Below are positions 8,853 through 18,330 of a stretch of DNA of 64,000 bases, in pieces. Source of the stretch: Sphingobium trunci (GTDB taxonomy: Bacteria > Pseudomonadota > Alphaproteobacteria > Sphingomonadales > Sphingomonadaceae). The stretch is taken from NCBI RefSeq assembly GCF_022664535.1, contig NZ_JAKUJY010000010.1:1-64000 (forward strand), read 5' to 3'. The translations under genes were made by a program, and so were the position numbers. Below the pieces are notes generated by a model that did no database searches, had not been told where the DNA came from, and saw only the letters and a program-made list of their open reading frames with translations. Position 1 is the stretch's first letter. Each line of letters begins with the position of its first letter.

Positions 8853-9260
8853 ATGACGACAATTTCTCCCTTGATGGTGGTGGCGGCCGCGCTGGTGGAT
8901 GCGGATGGCCGTGTTCTGTTGCAGCAGCGTCCGCCCGGAAAGCCGATGGCGGACCTGTGGGAATTTCCGGGCGGGAAGGTGGAGCCGGGCGAGGCACCTG
9001 AAGCGGCGCTGATTCGCGAACTGGAGGAGGAGTTGGGAATCCGCACCCACGCAAGCTGCCTGGCGCCCGCCACCTTCGCGAGCGAGCCGCTGGGCGACCG
9101 GCACCTGCTGCTGCTGCTTTATGTCTGCCGGAAATGGCAGGGCCTGCCCGAAGCGCGGCATGCCACCGCGCTGCAATGGGTCAGGCCCGCGCAAATGTAC
9201 GCGCTGGAGATGCCGCCCGCGGACTTGCCGCTGATCGGCCTGCTCGATTCGCTGATCTGA
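8853..9260 (+). CDS. mutT: Nudix hydrolase, MutT-type 8-oxo-dGTP diphosphatase
   Basis: A 135-residue protein that most likely hydrolyses 8-oxo-dGTP to the monophosphate, preventing A:C transversions. The Nudix box is complete (GGKVEPGE at about 40-47 followed by RELEEELGI), and the N-terminal VVAAALVDADGRVLLQQRPPGKPMADLWEFPGG pattern is that of MutT. Length matches the single-domain enzyme. It stands alone, between the pilin genes and bacterioferritin. Assignment to MutT rather than another Nudix member is by overall pattern. Confidence 0.85.
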   Translation: MTTISPLMVVAAALVDADGRVLLQQRPPGKPMADLWEFPGGKVEPGEAPEAALIRELEEELGIRTHASCLAPATFASEPLGDRHLLLLLYVCRKWQGLPEARHATALQWVRPAQMYALEMPPADLPLIGLLDSLI

Positions 9261-9270
9261 GGGAATGGCC

Positions 9271-9297
9271 GGGGCGGCGCGCCGGAAGGGCCGCCCC
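9271..9297. terminator. GC-rich hairpin between convergent genes
   Basis: Perfect 8-base arms GGGGCGGC (9271-9278) and GCCGCCCC (9290-9297) with an 11-base loop, between the convergent mutT-like and bacterioferritin genes. There is no T-run, so it is a weaker or factor-assisted terminator candidate. Confidence 0.5.
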
Positions 9298-9308
9298 ACG
9301 CCCGAGCC

Positions 9309-9788
9309 TTATTCTTCGGCTGCCTTGCTTTGGAGCTGGATGTAATTCTGGATTCCCATGCGGTCGATCATCTCGAACTGGGTTTCCAGCGTGTCGATAT
9401 GCTCTTCCTCGCTTTCGAGGATGTGCTGGAACAGGTCGCGGCTGACGAAGTCGCGGATCGATTCGCAATAGGCGATGGCGTCCTTCAGCACCGGCAGCGC
9501 CTCATATTCCAGCTCCAGGTCGGCCTTCAATATCTCTTCCACCGTTTCGCCGATCTTCAGGCGGCCAAGCAGCTGGAAATTGGGCAGGCCGTCGAGGAAG
9601 AGAATGCGCTCCGCCAGCTTGTCGGCATGCTTCATCTCGTCGATAGATTCCTCATATTCGAACTTGGCCAGCTTCTCGACGCCCCAATGGCCCAGCATCC
9701 GGTAATGGAGGAAATATTGGTTGATCGCGGTCAGCTCATTCTTGAGGACCTCGTTCAGATATTCGATGACCTTGGCGTCGCCCTTCAT
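9309..9788 (-). CDS. bfr: bacterioferritin
   Basis: A 159-residue iron-storage ferritin that forms a 24-mer shell. The ferroxidase ligands are all in place: Glu18, Glu51, His54, Glu94, Glu127 and His130. Met52, the residue that ligates heme between subunits, is also present in [18 protein letters not shown]. Length equals that of Escherichia coli Bfr. The gene for its partner ferredoxin lies about 150 bases upstream on the same strand, the usual arrangement for iron release through Bfd. Confidence 0.95.
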   Translation of the reverse strand: MKGDAKVIEYLNEVLKNELTAINQYFLHYRMLGHWGVEKLAKFEYEESIDEMKHADKLAERILFLDGLPNFQLLGRLKIGETVEEILKADLELEYEALPVLKDAIAYCESIRDFVSRDLFQHILESEEEHIDTLETQFEMIDRMGIQNYIQLQSKAAEE

Positions 9789-9938
9789 GGCGCTATACTC
9801 CGGCTGAATGGGAAAGTGCCGGAATGATAGTCGTTTCTCTTCCGTTTGTTAATCCGGAAAGCCTTGGAAATCCGCCATTTTTCCCCACGCTATTGCGTCG
9901 AGTTCGCGCCTTTCGGCTGCGGCTGATTTGCAGTGGCG

Positions 9939-10109
9939 TCAGATGGAGGCGCGTTCCGCCGCGATGATCGTCCGGGCGAAGGGCACGCATTGCCCGCATT
10001 TCGGGCGGCGGCCCAGACGCGCATAGGCACTGCAGGGGGTGGCACAGCCTTCACGCGCGACCTCTTTCAGATCCTTTTCGCGAATGGCATTGCAGACACA
10101 GACAACCAT
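9939..10109 (-). CDS. bfd: bacterioferritin-associated ferredoxin
   Basis: A 56-residue [2Fe-2S] protein that reduces and mobilises iron stored in Bfr. The cluster cysteines are Cys4 and Cys6 (VVCVCNAI) and Cys38 and Cys41 (RPKCGQC), the CxC...CxxC pattern of Bfd. Two more cysteines (22, 26) flank the helix. AGGAG lies just upstream of the ATG. The spacer upstream (10110-10163) is AT-rich and could hold a Fur or other iron-response site, but I see no site good enough to name. Confidence 0.92.
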   Translation of the reverse strand: MVVCVCNAIREKDLKEVAREGCATPCSAYARLGRRPKCGQCVPFARTIIAAERASI

Positions 10110-10163
10110 GCAAATCTCCTGTCAGCGGAGATAGTGCAGATGATAATAGATCGCAATAGTGAT

Positions 10164-11405
10164 TCAATCGCTGTTGCGAATCTTTTGCGTCTGGCCGTGG
10201 CTGAGGCTGCGCCAGAGCCATTCCGCCGGTCCCAGCGCGAATCGTCTTTGCCAGAGGGGCGACCAGATCAGCATCACGGCCCAGGCGGCGATCACGAACA
10301 GCGGAAGCGATTTATGCGGCACATGGCCGAACAGGCCAAGCCCCCAGCCATAGAAGATCGCGCACATGACGAGGCTGGTTCCCAGATAATTGCTGAGGGC
10401 CATCCGTCCCACCGCGGCGATTCGGGCCATGAAGGCGCTGCCGGAGAAGCGGGTGAACGGCCAGAGGATGAGAGCGGCCCAGCCCACCGCCAGCGGTATG
10501 CGGAAGGGGAATGACCAGGCCAGCACCGTGCCGAGCGTGGCAAGCGCGGCAAAGCCGCTCGCGATCACCCACCAGGCCAGGGCCGCCATCGGAATGAGGC
10601 CAATGAGGAAGCAGTGGCGGGCCGTCCGCCTATATTGGTCGCTCGGCCAGCGGCCGGTCAGAAAGCCGCCCTTCAGCATCGCCATGCCCAGCAGCATGAA
10701 GCCGAGCGTGTCGAACGTGGCGAAGGGAAGGGTGGTCGGCCATTGACCGCCGAACAAGGCGATGTGGTGGACCAGGATCGCCCCATAGCCGCCGCGATAG
10801 GTTGTGATCTCGCTGCGGACGGCGGGGTGGGCGGGACCGGAGAGCGAGGCGATGAAATCGGCGAAGCCCGCGCTGACATGGGGTGCTGCGCCGTTCCCCG
10901 CCGCATGGCCCCAGGCGCACAACATGCCGATGAACGAAGCGCAGATCAGGAAATGCAGCAGGAAAAAGAGGAACGCCCATTTGACCAGGGAGAGAGGTTC
11001 CCTCCGGATGAACAGCAGGGCGGCAAGGCCGACCAGCGCATAGATCATCAATATGTCGCCCCACCAGAGCAGCAGATAATGGGCCAGCCCGAAGATGAAG
11101 AGCCAGGCGGCGCGGATCATCTGTGTCCGGCGCCCGTCACGCCCGGCCATCTCCTCCTTGTCGATCAGCAGCAGCATCGACGCGCCGAACAGCATGGAGA
11201 AGAGCGCCCGCATCTTGCCGTCCGCGAACAGGAAGCCGACCGTCCAGAAGGCGACATCGCCCTCCGACAGCGGACCCACGGCCGCCGGGCTGAAATAGGC
11301 CTGCTCCGGCAGGGCGAAGGCCGCGATGTTCATCCAGAGGATTCCCATGACCGCGCAACCGCGCAGCACATCCATGGCGGGAATCCTGGAAGAAAAGGCG
11401 GTCAT
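10164..11405 (-). CDS. DUF418-family polytopic membrane protein
   Basis: A protein of about 413 residues from the start MTAFSSRIP, with roughly ten membrane helices. The N-terminal block MDVLRGCAVMGILWMNI and the C-terminal block, with SNYLGTS and FYGWGLGLFG, are typical of DUF418 (YeiB-like) proteins. These have no established activity; a transport or lipid-linked role is speculation. The start was placed downstream of the first ATG because the longer form would run under the divergent methyltransferase promoter region. Only about 50 bases separate the two divergent starts. Confidence 0.85.
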   Translation of the reverse strand: MTAFSSRIPAMDVLRGCAVMGILWMNIAAFALPEQAYFSPAAVGPLSEGDVAFWTVGFLFADGKMRALFSMLFGASMLLLIDKEEMAGRDGRRTQMIRAAWLFIFGLAHYLLLWWGDILMIYALVGLAALLFIRREPLSLVKWAFLFFLLHFLICASFIGMLCAWGHAAGNGAAPHVSAGFADFIASLSGPAHPAVRSEITTYRGGYGAILVHHIALFGGQWPTTLPFATFDTLGFMLLGMAMLKGGFLTGRWPSDQYRRTARHCFLIGLIPMAALAWWVIASGFAALATLGTVLAWSFPFRIPLAVGWAALILWPFTRFSGSAFMARIAAVGRMALSNYLGTSLVMCAIFYGWGLGLFGHVPHKSLPLFVIAAWAVMLIWSPLWQRRFALGPAEWLWRSLSHGQTQKIRNSD

Positions 11406-11454
11406 GGGTGGAACTGTCCTTGAAGAAGCTGGAAAAGCGGCTGTGGCTCTGCCA

Positions 11455-12234
11455 ATGCGACTAGCCATGAACGGGCACCGCAAGCAACGAATAAGCGACG
11501 CTTTCGGCGCGGCGGCGGGGCATTATGACGATCATGCCGGACCGCAGCGGATCGCCGCCGCGCTGGTTGCGGATTTGGCCCAGCGGCAGAAGCCCGATGG
11601 GGTGGAGCGCGTTCTGGAGATTGGCTGCGGCACCGGCTTTCTGACGCGGGACATTCAGGCGCGCTGGCCGGGCGCGGAACTGGTGGTGACGGATCTGTCC
11701 CCCGACATGCTGGCGCGGGCGGCAAAGGGCGGGCTGGTCGCGGGCACTTTCCTCACCATGGATGGCGAGGCGCCGATCTTCGAGGGAGAATGGTTCGACC
11801 TCATCCTTTCCAGCCTGGCCTTTCAGTGGTTCGACGATCTGGAGGCGGCCATCGCCCGGCTGACGGCGTTGCTGCGGCCGGGGGGAAGCCTCATTTTCTC
11901 GACCATGGGGCAGGGGAGCTTCGCCCGTTGGCGGACGGCGCATGAGGCCTGCGCCCTGAGCGCGGGCATTCCCGCCTATCCCTCGCTCGCAACCTTGCGC
12001 GCGATGCTGGCGCGGTTCGAGGATGCCTTCGCCTTCGACGAGGATTATGCCCTCGGCTGCGGCGGCGCCAAGGGGCTGATCGCCCATCTCAAGGGCATTG
12101 GCGCGGTGGTGCCGAGCGAGGGGCGCAAGCCGCTGGCGCCCAGGGATCTGCGCCGGGTCATGGCCGCCTTCGAGGAGAATGGCGGCGATGATGTCTACCA
12201 GATTCTGTTCGGCCGCGTGACGCGGGCGGTCTGA
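11455..12234 (+). CDS. SAM-dependent methyltransferase, BioC-like
   Basis: About 259 residues. The class I methyltransferase fold is shown by motif I VLEIGCGTGFLT, the acidic end of strand 2 (LVVTDLSPDM) and motif post-I (DLILSSLAFQWFDD). The order and the N-terminal RKQRISDAFGAAAGHYD resemble BioC, which methylates malonyl-ACP for biotin synthesis. No other bio gene is nearby, so the substrate is uncertain. ATGs at 11455 and 11467 are both possible; longer forms overlap the divergent DUF418 gene. Confidence 0.75.
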   Translation: MRLAMNGHRKQRISDAFGAAAGHYDDHAGPQRIAAALVADLAQRQKPDGVERVLEIGCGTGFLTRDIQARWPGAELVVTDLSPDMLARAAKGGLVAGTFLTMDGEAPIFEGEWFDLILSSLAFQWFDDLEAAIARLTALLRPGGSLIFSTMGQGSFARWRTAHEACALSAGIPAYPSLATLRAMLARFEDAFAFDEDYALGCGGAKGLIAHLKGIGAVVPSEGRKPLAPRDLRRVMAAFEENGGDDVYQILFGRVTRAV

Positions 12235-12349
12235 TGAGCGCTTGTCGCTGATCCGTACCTTCTTCGCGGCGCCGTGTGCGAAGGCTCGCGCGTCATGCGC
12301 GTTTTCGGCCGGGCCGAGGAGAAGAATCTTCGTCTCGCTGCCGTCCTCA

Positions 12350-12404
12350 AGACAACGGGATCCCGGCTCAAGACAGGGGGAGCCCGGCTCAAGGCCGGGA
12401 TGAC
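12350..12404. repeat. REP-like intergenic repeat
   Basis: Two direct copies of CCCGGCTCAAG (12362-12372 and 12383-12393), the second followed by its partial inverse CCGGGATGAC. This is the kind of dispersed element found between genes in sphingomonads. It lies in the 177-base gap between the methyltransferase and the end of purL. Confidence 0.5.
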
Positions 12405-12411
12405 GGTGGAA

Positions 12412-14586
12412 TTAAAGTTCAGCGTCCATCAGTGCCGGGAAGAAGCCCTCATGCGCGCCGCGCAGGTCAGTGAGCGCCACGCCGGCAACCTTGTCGCCGC
12501 CCGTGGTGCCGATCTTCACGGCGCCCGGAATTTCCACGCCCTGCGGTGCCGCGACGATGTAGCGGCCCTGATCCTCGCCAAAGGCGCTGGCGGTCGTCAG
12601 CGCGATGCCGAGGTCTGCGCCGATGCCGCCTGCGAGAGCCATTTCGGTGATCGCCACCAACAGCCCGCCGTCGGAAATATCATGCACCGCATTGACCTTG
12701 CCCTCCGCGATCAGCGCGCGGACGGCTTCAGCATTGGCGCGCTCTGCGGCAAGGTCGACCCTGGGCGGGTCGCCCGCTTCGCGCCCTGCAATTTCGCGCA
12801 GCCAGATCGACTGGCCCAGATGCGTGCCTTCCCCGCCGATCAGCCAGATCGCGTCGCCTTCCTTCTTGAAGGCGACGGTCGCCATCACGTCGATATCCTT
12901 GAGCAGGCCGATGCCGCCGATCGCCGGGGTAGGCAGGATCGCCGAGCCGCCGCCGGTCGCCTTGGACTCATTGTAGAGGCTGACATTGCCCGACACGATC
13001 GGGAAGTCGAGCGCCCGGCAGGCGTCGCCCATCCCTTCGAGGCAGCCGGTGAACTGCGCCATGATTTCCGGCCGCTGCGGATTGGCGAAGTTGAGGCAGT
13101 TGGTGACGGCGAGCGGCGTCGCGCCGACCGCCGAGATGTTGCGATAGCATTCCGCGATCGCCTGCTTGCCTCCCTCATAGGGGTCCGCATAGCAATAGCG
13201 CGGCGTGCAGTCGGTGCTGATCGCAATGCCCTTCTGCGAGCCGTGGACGCGCACGACGGCCGCGTCGCCGCCGGGACGCTGCACCGTGTCGGCGCCGACC
13301 ATATGGTCATATTGCTCCCAGATCCAGCGGCGGCTGGCGATGTCGGGCGAGCCCATCAGCCTGACCAGATCCGCGCCGATGTCCGAAGCCGGAATGTCGC
13401 CCAGCGGCTGGACGCCCGACCATGCCCTATATTCGTCCTTCGGCATCGACGGACGGTCGTAGAGCGGCGCATCGTCGGCCAGCGGGGCGAGCGGAATGTC
13501 GCACACCGTCTCGCCCTTGTGGACCAGCACCATGCGGCCCGTATCGGTCACATGGCCGATCACCGCGAAGTCCAGTTCCCATTTGCGGAAAATGGCTTCG
13601 GCAAAATCTTCCTTGCCCGGCTGGAGGACCATCAGCATGCGCTCCTGGCTTTCCGACAGCATCATTTCATAGGCCGTCATGCCGGTTTCGCGCTGCGGCA
13701 CCTTGTCCATGTCGAGCTGGATGCCGACGCCGCCCTTGGACGCCATTTCCACCGAGGAGGAGGTGAGGCCCGCCGCGCCCATGTCCTGGATGGCGACGAT
13801 CGCGTCCGACGCCATCAGCTCCAGGCAGGCTTCGATCAGCAGCTTTTCGGTGAACGGATCGCCGACCTGCACGGTCGGGCGCTTCTCTTCCGAATCCTCG
13901 CCGAAATCGGCCGAGGCCATGGTGGCGCCATGGATGCCGTCGCGGCCGGTCTTCGAACCCACATAGACGATCGGATTGCCGACGCCGGACGCGGCCGAAT
14001 AGAAGATCTTGTCGGTCTCCGCCACGCCCACGGTCATCGCATTGACCAGGATATTGCCGTCATAGGCCGGGTGGAAATTCACCTCGCCCCCCACGGTCGG
14101 CACGCCCACGCAATTGCCGTAGCCGCCAATGCCATGCACCACGCCGCTGATGAGATGCTTCATCTTGGGGTGGTCGGGACGGCCGAAGCGCAGCGCGTTC
14201 ATGTTCGCCACCGGTCGCGCGCCCATGGTGAACACGTCGCGCAGGATGCCGCCCACACCCGTCGCCGCGCCCTGATAGGGTTCGATATAGGATGGGTGGT
14301 TGTGGCTCTCCATCTTGAAGATCGCGGCCTGGCCGTCGCCGATGTCGACCACGCCCGCATTCTCGCCGGGGCCGCAAATGACCTGCGGCCCTTCGGTCGG
14401 CAGTTTCTTCAGGTGGATGCGCGAGCTTTTATAGGAGCAATGCTCCGACCACATCACCGAGAAGATGCCGAGTTCGGTCAGATTCGGCTCCCGGCCGAGC
14501 GCGTGCAGGACGCGATCATATTCTTCCGGGGAAAGCCCATGTTCGGCGACGAGCTGGGGCGTGATCTGGGATGCGGTGCTGGACAT
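12412..14586 (-). CDS. purL: phosphoribosylformylglycinamidine synthase II (large subunit)
   Basis: Makes FGAM from FGAR, ATP and ammonia in the fourth step of purine synthesis, working with PurS and PurQ, which are not in the window. The protein has 724 residues from MSSTASQ, the normal size of the small, multi-subunit PurL. The two PurM/AIRS-like halves are visible. SEHCSYKSS carries the catalytic His, and the conserved nucleotide loops [28 protein letters not shown] and HDISDGGL are all present. The earlier in-frame ATG is outside the family start. Confidence 0.97.
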   Translation of the reverse strand: MSSTASQITPQLVAEHGLSPEEYDRVLHALGREPNLTELGIFSVMWSEHCSYKSSRIHLKKLPTEGPQVICGPGENAGVVDIGDGQAAIFKMESHNHPSYIEPYQGAATGVGGILRDVFTMGARPVANMNALRFGRPDHPKMKHLISGVVHGIGGYGNCVGVPTVGGEVNFHPAYDGNILVNAMTVGVAETDKIFYSAASGVGNPIVYVGSKTGRDGIHGATMASADFGEDSEEKRPTVQVGDPFTEKLLIEACLELMASDAIVAIQDMGAAGLTSSSVEMASKGGVGIQLDMDKVPQRETGMTAYEMMLSESQERMLMVLQPGKEDFAEAIFRKWELDFAVIGHVTDTGRMVLVHKGETVCDIPLAPLADDAPLYDRPSMPKDEYRAWSGVQPLGDIPASDIGADLVRLMGSPDIASRRWIWEQYDHMVGADTVQRPGGDAAVVRVHGSQKGIAISTDCTPRYCYADPYEGGKQAIAECYRNISAVGATPLAVTNCLNFANPQRPEIMAQFTGCLEGMGDACRALDFPIVSGNVSLYNESKATGGGSAILPTPAIGGIGLLKDIDVMATVAFKKEGDAIWLIGGEGTHLGQSIWLREIAGREAGDPPRVDLAAERANAEAVRALIAEGKVNAVHDISDGGLLVAITEMALAGGIGADLGIALTTASAFGEDQGRYIVAAPQGVEIPGAVKIGTTGGDKVAGVALTDLRGAHEGFFPALMDAEL

Positions 14587-14693
14587 GAGCGCGCCTTTAG
14601 CGGCGGCGGGCAGGATAGACAATGCCGAGGCTCACCCGCGCCATGAAAACATGATAGCTTTCGTGCGTTCACGATGGGAAAGGGGTTTTGCCC

Positions 14694-15125
14694 ATGGACT
14701 GGATGCTGTTGCCGCTTCGCCGCTATGCCCGCTTTTACGGCCGGGCGCGGCCGAAGGAATATTGGATGTTCGTCCTGTTCCTGCTGCTTTGCTTCATCGG
14801 CATCGGCATCGTGGAAGGCGCGCTGGGCCTCGGCACGACCGAGCACTGGTTTCATCGCGGGCCGTGGTGGGCGAGCGCGGGATATGGCACGCGCGGCGGG
14901 CCGCTGACCGGCCTTTTCGCGCTGGCCGTGCTGATCCCCCATCTCGCGGTGTCGGTGCGAAGGCTGCATGATACGGATCGCAGCGGCTGGTGGCTGCTGA
15001 TCGTCTTCTTCCCGATCATCGGCAGCATCGTGCTGCTGATCTTCCTGATCATGAGCGGCACGCGCGGACCGAACCGTTTTGGGCCGGACCCGGTGGAGGT
15101 GGGAGAGCCGGAGCTTCGCCGGTAA
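14694..15125 (+). CDS. DUF805 membrane protein
   Basis: A 143-residue inner-membrane protein with about four helices. The opening PLRRYARFYGRARPKEYWMFVLF and the later VRRLHDTDRSGWW are the signature blocks of DUF805 (YhaH-like). No activity is established. The ATG at 14694 is used because AGGGG lies 8 bases upstream; a TTG at 14688 is closer and less likely. It ends at a hairpin shared with the convergent lipoprotein gene. Confidence 0.88.
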   Translation: MDWMLLPLRRYARFYGRARPKEYWMFVLFLLLCFIGIGIVEGALGLGTTEHWFHRGPWWASAGYGTRGGPLTGLFALAVLIPHLAVSVRRLHDTDRSGWWLLIVFFPIIGSIVLLIFLIMSGTRGPNRFGPDPVEVGEPELRR

Positions 15126-15130
15126 GGAAA

Positions 15131-15160
15131 GGGCCGGCCTCCACGAAGGAGGACCGGCCC
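15131..15160. terminator. hairpin terminator between convergent genes
   Basis: Stem of GGGCCGGCCTCC (15131-15142) against GGAGGACCGGCCC (15148-15160) with one bulge and a 5-base loop. It lies between the ends of the DUF805 and lipoprotein genes. The T-run is poor. Confidence 0.6.
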
Positions 15161-15187
15161 GAATGTGCAGGAAAAATTGGAAAGCGG

Positions 15188-15568
15188 TCAGGCCTTGCAG
15201 GACAGCGCGCCCTTGCCCGGCAGGGTGGCGGTGATCTGCTTGCCCGAGCCTTCGACCTTGTAGCCCTCGGCTTCGAACGGCTTGCCCGCTTCGGCGGCGG
15301 TCAGCTTGGTCGGCGAACCGGTCTTCTCGGTGCGCAGCTGCACGGTCTTGCCGTCGCTCATGAAGTCGACGAACAGCAGGCTGTTGTCCTTGCAGCGATA
15401 TTGACGGCTGGCCTGCACCGAAGGCGGCAGCTCGACCGGCGCGGCGTTGGCCAGCTTTTCAGCCATCGGATCGGCGGGGCCGCCGACGACTTCGGGTTCA
15501 TCGCTTTTGTTGCATGCCGAGAGCAGCGAGAGCGCCGCCACGGAGATCAGGGGGAGATAATATTTCAT
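15188..15568 (-). CDS. lipoprotein with an MliC-like domain
   Basis: A 126-residue protein whose signal peptide ends at the lipobox LLSAC, so it is probably lipid-anchored. The C-terminal ~75 residues (YRCKDNSLLFVDFMSDGKTV to LSCKA) have the small beta-barrel pattern and paired cysteines of MliC/PliC, periplasmic inhibitors of C-type lysozyme. That match is by pattern only. The start MKYYLPL was chosen because it opens the signal peptide. Confidence 0.68.
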   Translation of the reverse strand: MKYYLPLISVAALSLLSACNKSDEPEVVGGPADPMAEKLANAAPVELPPSVQASRQYRCKDNSLLFVDFMSDGKTVQLRTEKTGSPTKLTAAEAGKPFEAEGYKVEGSGKQITATLPGKGALSCKA

Positions 15569-15736
15569 AGCGGTCCTTCTATGTGCACTGGCTACGCCTA
15601 GCGTCAACGCAAAACTGCCATATTTCCTCCAGCCCCCTGATATGATGTCGTGACAATTTCATGACCCGGGCGCTCATTTGGAAGCTGCGGGCCATGTGGG
15701 CTTGACCGGGCGGCAAGGGGCGGCCAATGCAGGGAA

Positions 15737-15997
15737 ATGGCCGAAGAAAGCATGATGCAGCAGGGTGAGCCGTCGCAAATGTCGTTCGAAGACGCCTTGC
15801 GGGCGCTCGAATCGATCGTGCGGCGGCTGGAAAGCGGCGATGTGCCGCTCGATGAATCCATTTCGCTTTATTCGCAGGGGGAGGAGTTGCGGAAGCGCTG
15901 CATGGAGCGGTTGCAGGCCGCGGAGGCGCGCATCGCCAAGCTCACCCTGGATGCGGGCGGCGCCGTGACGGGCGCTACGCCCTTCGGTACGGACTGA
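15737..15997 (+). CDS. xseB: exodeoxyribonuclease VII small subunit
   Basis: An 86-residue helical protein with the family core SFEDALRALESIVRRLESGD, then PLDESISLYSQGEELRKRC. XseB subunits bind XseA to form the exonuclease that trims single-stranded DNA in repair. xseA is not in the window. It is followed after 5 bases by the prenyl transferase gene, a conserved pairing in many proteobacteria. Confidence 0.95.
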   Translation: MAEESMMQQGEPSQMSFEDALRALESIVRRLESGDVPLDESISLYSQGEELRKRCMERLQAAEARIAKLTLDAGGAVTGATPFGTD

Positions 15998-16002
15998 GCC
16001 GG

Positions 16003-16917
16003 ATGGGCAAGAGCGGAGTGGCTTCCGCCGCGTCGTTGGTCGCCAACCGCGCCGCTGCCGTGGCGGTGGAGGTCGACCGGCTGTTCGACGCGCTGCTCGC
16101 CATTCCCGACGATCCGCGCAGGCGCCTGTATGAAGCGATGCGCCACGCGGCCATGGATGGCGGCAAGCGGCTGCGGCCGTTGCTGGTGCAGGCGACCAGC
16201 GAACTCTTCAACATTTCCCATGTGTCGGCGCTGCGCGTCGGTGTCGCGGTCGAGTGCATCCATGTCTATTCGCTGGTGCATGACGATCTGCCGGCGATGG
16301 ACGATGACGATCTGCGCCGGGGCAAGCCCACCGTGCACAAGGCCTTTGATGAGGCAACCGCGATCCTCGCTGGCGATTGCCTGCACGACCTGGCCTTCGA
16401 GGTGCTGGCCGACGAGGAGACCCATCCCGATCCCTTCGTCCGGGTGGAACTGGTGAAGGCGCTGGCCATCGCCAGCGGCACCAACGGCATGGCGGGCGGC
16501 CAGATGATGGATCTGGAGGCGGAGGCGGCGAGCTTCGACCTGCAGACCGTCACCCGGCTGCAGCAGCTCAAGACCGGTGCGCTGATCGGTTTCTCCGTCG
16601 ATGCCGCCGCGATCATGGCGCGCATCCCGGCGGACGCGCGCACAAGATTGCACGGCTATGCGCGCGACATCGGTCTTGCCTTCCAGATCGCCGACGATCT
16701 GCTGGATGTGGAAGGCGATGCGCAGGTCGCGGGCAAGGCGCTGGGCAAGGATGCGGCGGCGGGCAAGGAAACATTCGTCTCGCTGCTGGGCGTGGACCGG
16801 GCGCGGGAACAGGCCCGGCTGCTGGTCGAACAAGCAAAGGCGCATCTGCACGGTTACGGTCCGGAAGCCGACCTGCTGCGCGCCATTGCCGACTATATCG
16901 TGGAAAGGGATCGATAG
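16003..16917 (+). CDS. ispA: polyprenyl synthetase, probable farnesyl diphosphate synthase
   Basis: A 304-residue trans-prenyltransferase that condenses IPP with DMAPP and GPP to make farnesyl diphosphate for quinones, carotenoids and undecaprenyl carriers. The first aspartate-rich motif is HDDLPAMDDDDLRRG, preceded by the substrate block GGKRLRP. The second is FQIADDLLDVEGD. Size and the xseB-ispA order match IspA; chain length cannot be proven from sequence. Nearby dxs, often linked, is absent. Confidence 0.92.
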   Translation: MGKSGVASAASLVANRAAAVAVEVDRLFDALLAIPDDPRRRLYEAMRHAAMDGGKRLRPLLVQATSELFNISHVSALRVGVAVECIHVYSLVHDDLPAMDDDDLRRGKPTVHKAFDEATAILAGDCLHDLAFEVLADEETHPDPFVRVELVKALAIASGTNGMAGGQMMDLEAEAASFDLQTVTRLQQLKTGALIGFSVDAAAIMARIPADARTRLHGYARDIGLAFQIADDLLDVEGDAQVAGKALGKDAAAGKETFVSLLGVDRAREQARLLVEQAKAHLHGYGPEADLLRAIADYIVERDR

Positions 16918-16921
16918 GGAC

Positions 16922-17434
16922 ATGAGCAAGCAGAGGGTGGGGGTTTATCCCGGCACATTCGATCCGATCACCTTGGGTCATATGGACATCATCCGGCGCG
17001 GCGCGAAGCTGGTCGACAAGCTGGTGATCGGCGTCACGACCAATATTTCCAAGTCGCCCATGTTCTCCGACGAGGAACGGCTGGAGATGGTTCGCCGCGA
17101 ATGCGCGGGGATCGACACGGAAATCGTCGTCACCGGCTTCAATTCGCTGCTGATGGACTTTGCCGAATCGCAGGGGGCCAGCGTCATCGTCCGGGGGCTG
17201 CGCGCCGTTGCCGACTTCGAATATGAATATCAGATGGCGGGCATGAACCAGCAGATCAATTGCCGGGTCGAGACGGTGTTCCTGATGGCGGACGTCTCGC
17301 TCCAGCCGATCGCCTCGCGCCTGGTCAAGGAAATCGCGCTTTATGGCGGGCCGATTCACAAATTCGTCAGCCCCGCGGTGCGCGACGAGGTGGAGGCGCG
17401 GGTGGCGAAGCTGGGCCTCAAGGGGCAGGGATAA
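16922..17434 (+). CDS. coaD: phosphopantetheine adenylyltransferase
   Basis: A 170-residue enzyme that joins 4'-phosphopantetheine and ATP in the penultimate step of coenzyme A synthesis. The nucleotidyltransferase motif is GTFDPITLGH (about 10-19), with the family blocks VRGLRAVADFEYE and the C-terminal KEIALYGG. It starts 4 bases after ispA, so the two share a transcript. A longer upstream reading frame in the same phase belongs to the ispA sequence and is not coding. Confidence 0.95.
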   Translation: MSKQRVGVYPGTFDPITLGHMDIIRRGAKLVDKLVIGVTTNISKSPMFSDEERLEMVRRECAGIDTEIVVTGFNSLLMDFAESQGASVIVRGLRAVADFEYEYQMAGMNQQINCRVETVFLMADVSLQPIASRLVKEIALYGGPIHKFVSPAVRDEVEARVAKLGLKGQG

Positions 17435-17529
17435 GGTTCGACTCAGCCTTCGTTCAGTTGCCAATCGCGATGAGGACGCTATCAGAGGCAACTTCGCATC
17501 TGGCCCAGACATATAGGAAAGCTTCATTC

Positions 17530-18303
17530 ATGCGGTTCACGTCGGCGCTCAAGACCGTGGCGATCGGTTTCGCCCTCTATGCATCGAGCGGCGCGGCTTT
17601 GGCCCAGGGCGGCGGGCGCAACGCCGAGGAAATGAAGAAGGAAGAGGCGGCCGTTCGCGCGGAGCAGACCGCCAAGCAGCTCGGCCTTGATCCGGCGAGC
17701 AAGCTGCCGCCCGCGACGGTGCCGGTCGATCCGCAGAATGTCTGGGATCTCGACCTGTCCAGCGGGGGCCGCGTGCGCATCCAGCTGCGCCCCGACATTG
17801 CCCCGCAACATGTGGAGCGGATCAAGGAACTGACGCGGCAGGGCTTCTACAACGGCCTCAAATTCCATCGCGTCATTCCCGGCTTCATGGCGCAGGGCGG
17901 CGACCCCAAGGGCGACGGGACCGGCGGTTCGACGCTGCCGGACCTGAAGGCGGAATTCAACCCGATGCCGCATCTGCGCGGCACCGTCTCCATGGCCCGC
18001 GCGCAGAGCGAGGACAGCGCCAACAGCCAGTTCTTCATCGTCTTCCTGCCGCGCATGCAGCTCGACAAGAAATATACGGTGTTCGGCCGCGTGATCGACG
18101 GCATGCAATATGTCGATGCCATCCATCAGGGCGAGCCGCCCGCGGACCCCACCATCATTCTGCAGGCGTCGATCGAAAGTGACGGCAAGCCGCCCGTGAC
18201 CGCGCTGCCGACGCCGCCCGCTCCGGCGCCGTCGATCGTTCCGCCGCTGCCGGTCAAGAAGCCCGCGCCCGCGAAGAAGCCGGTCGCGCCCAGGAAGAAG
18301 TAA
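17530..18303 (+). CDS. exported cyclophilin-type peptidyl-prolyl isomerase
   Basis: A 257-residue protein with a signal peptide (residues 1 to about 23, ending ALAQG). It has a cyclophilin domain with FHRVIPGFMAQGGDP and SQFFIVFLPRMQLDKKYTVFGRV, which contain the active-site Arg, Phe, Met and Gln residues. The C-terminal tail is proline and lysine rich (VKKPAPAKKPVAPRKK) and probably disordered, perhaps contacting the envelope. It would catalyse prolyl isomerisation in the periplasm. Located between coaD and queA. Confidence 0.92.
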   Translation: MRFTSALKTVAIGFALYASSGAALAQGGGRNAEEMKKEEAAVRAEQTAKQLGLDPASKLPPATVPVDPQNVWDLDLSSGGRVRIQLRPDIAPQHVERIKELTRQGFYNGLKFHRVIPGFMAQGGDPKGDGTGGSTLPDLKAEFNPMPHLRGTVSMARAQSEDSANSQFFIVFLPRMQLDKKYTVFGRVIDGMQYVDAIHQGEPPADPTIILQASIESDGKPPVTALPTPPAPAPSIVPPLPVKKPAPAKKPVAPRKK

Positions 18304-18330
18304 GCCACCCCGTTCGCGGGGGCGAAAGCC

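Noticed and set aside
10110..10163. Fur box before bfd
   Set aside because: The spacer is AT-rich but lacks a convincing palindrome of the Fur type.
12274..14646. Long plus-strand reading frame of about 790 codons opposite purL
   Set aside because: It mirrors the purL frame; the real gene has full-length family motifs. Its composition (His/Arg/Asp-rich with no domain) is that of a shadow frame in GC-rich DNA.
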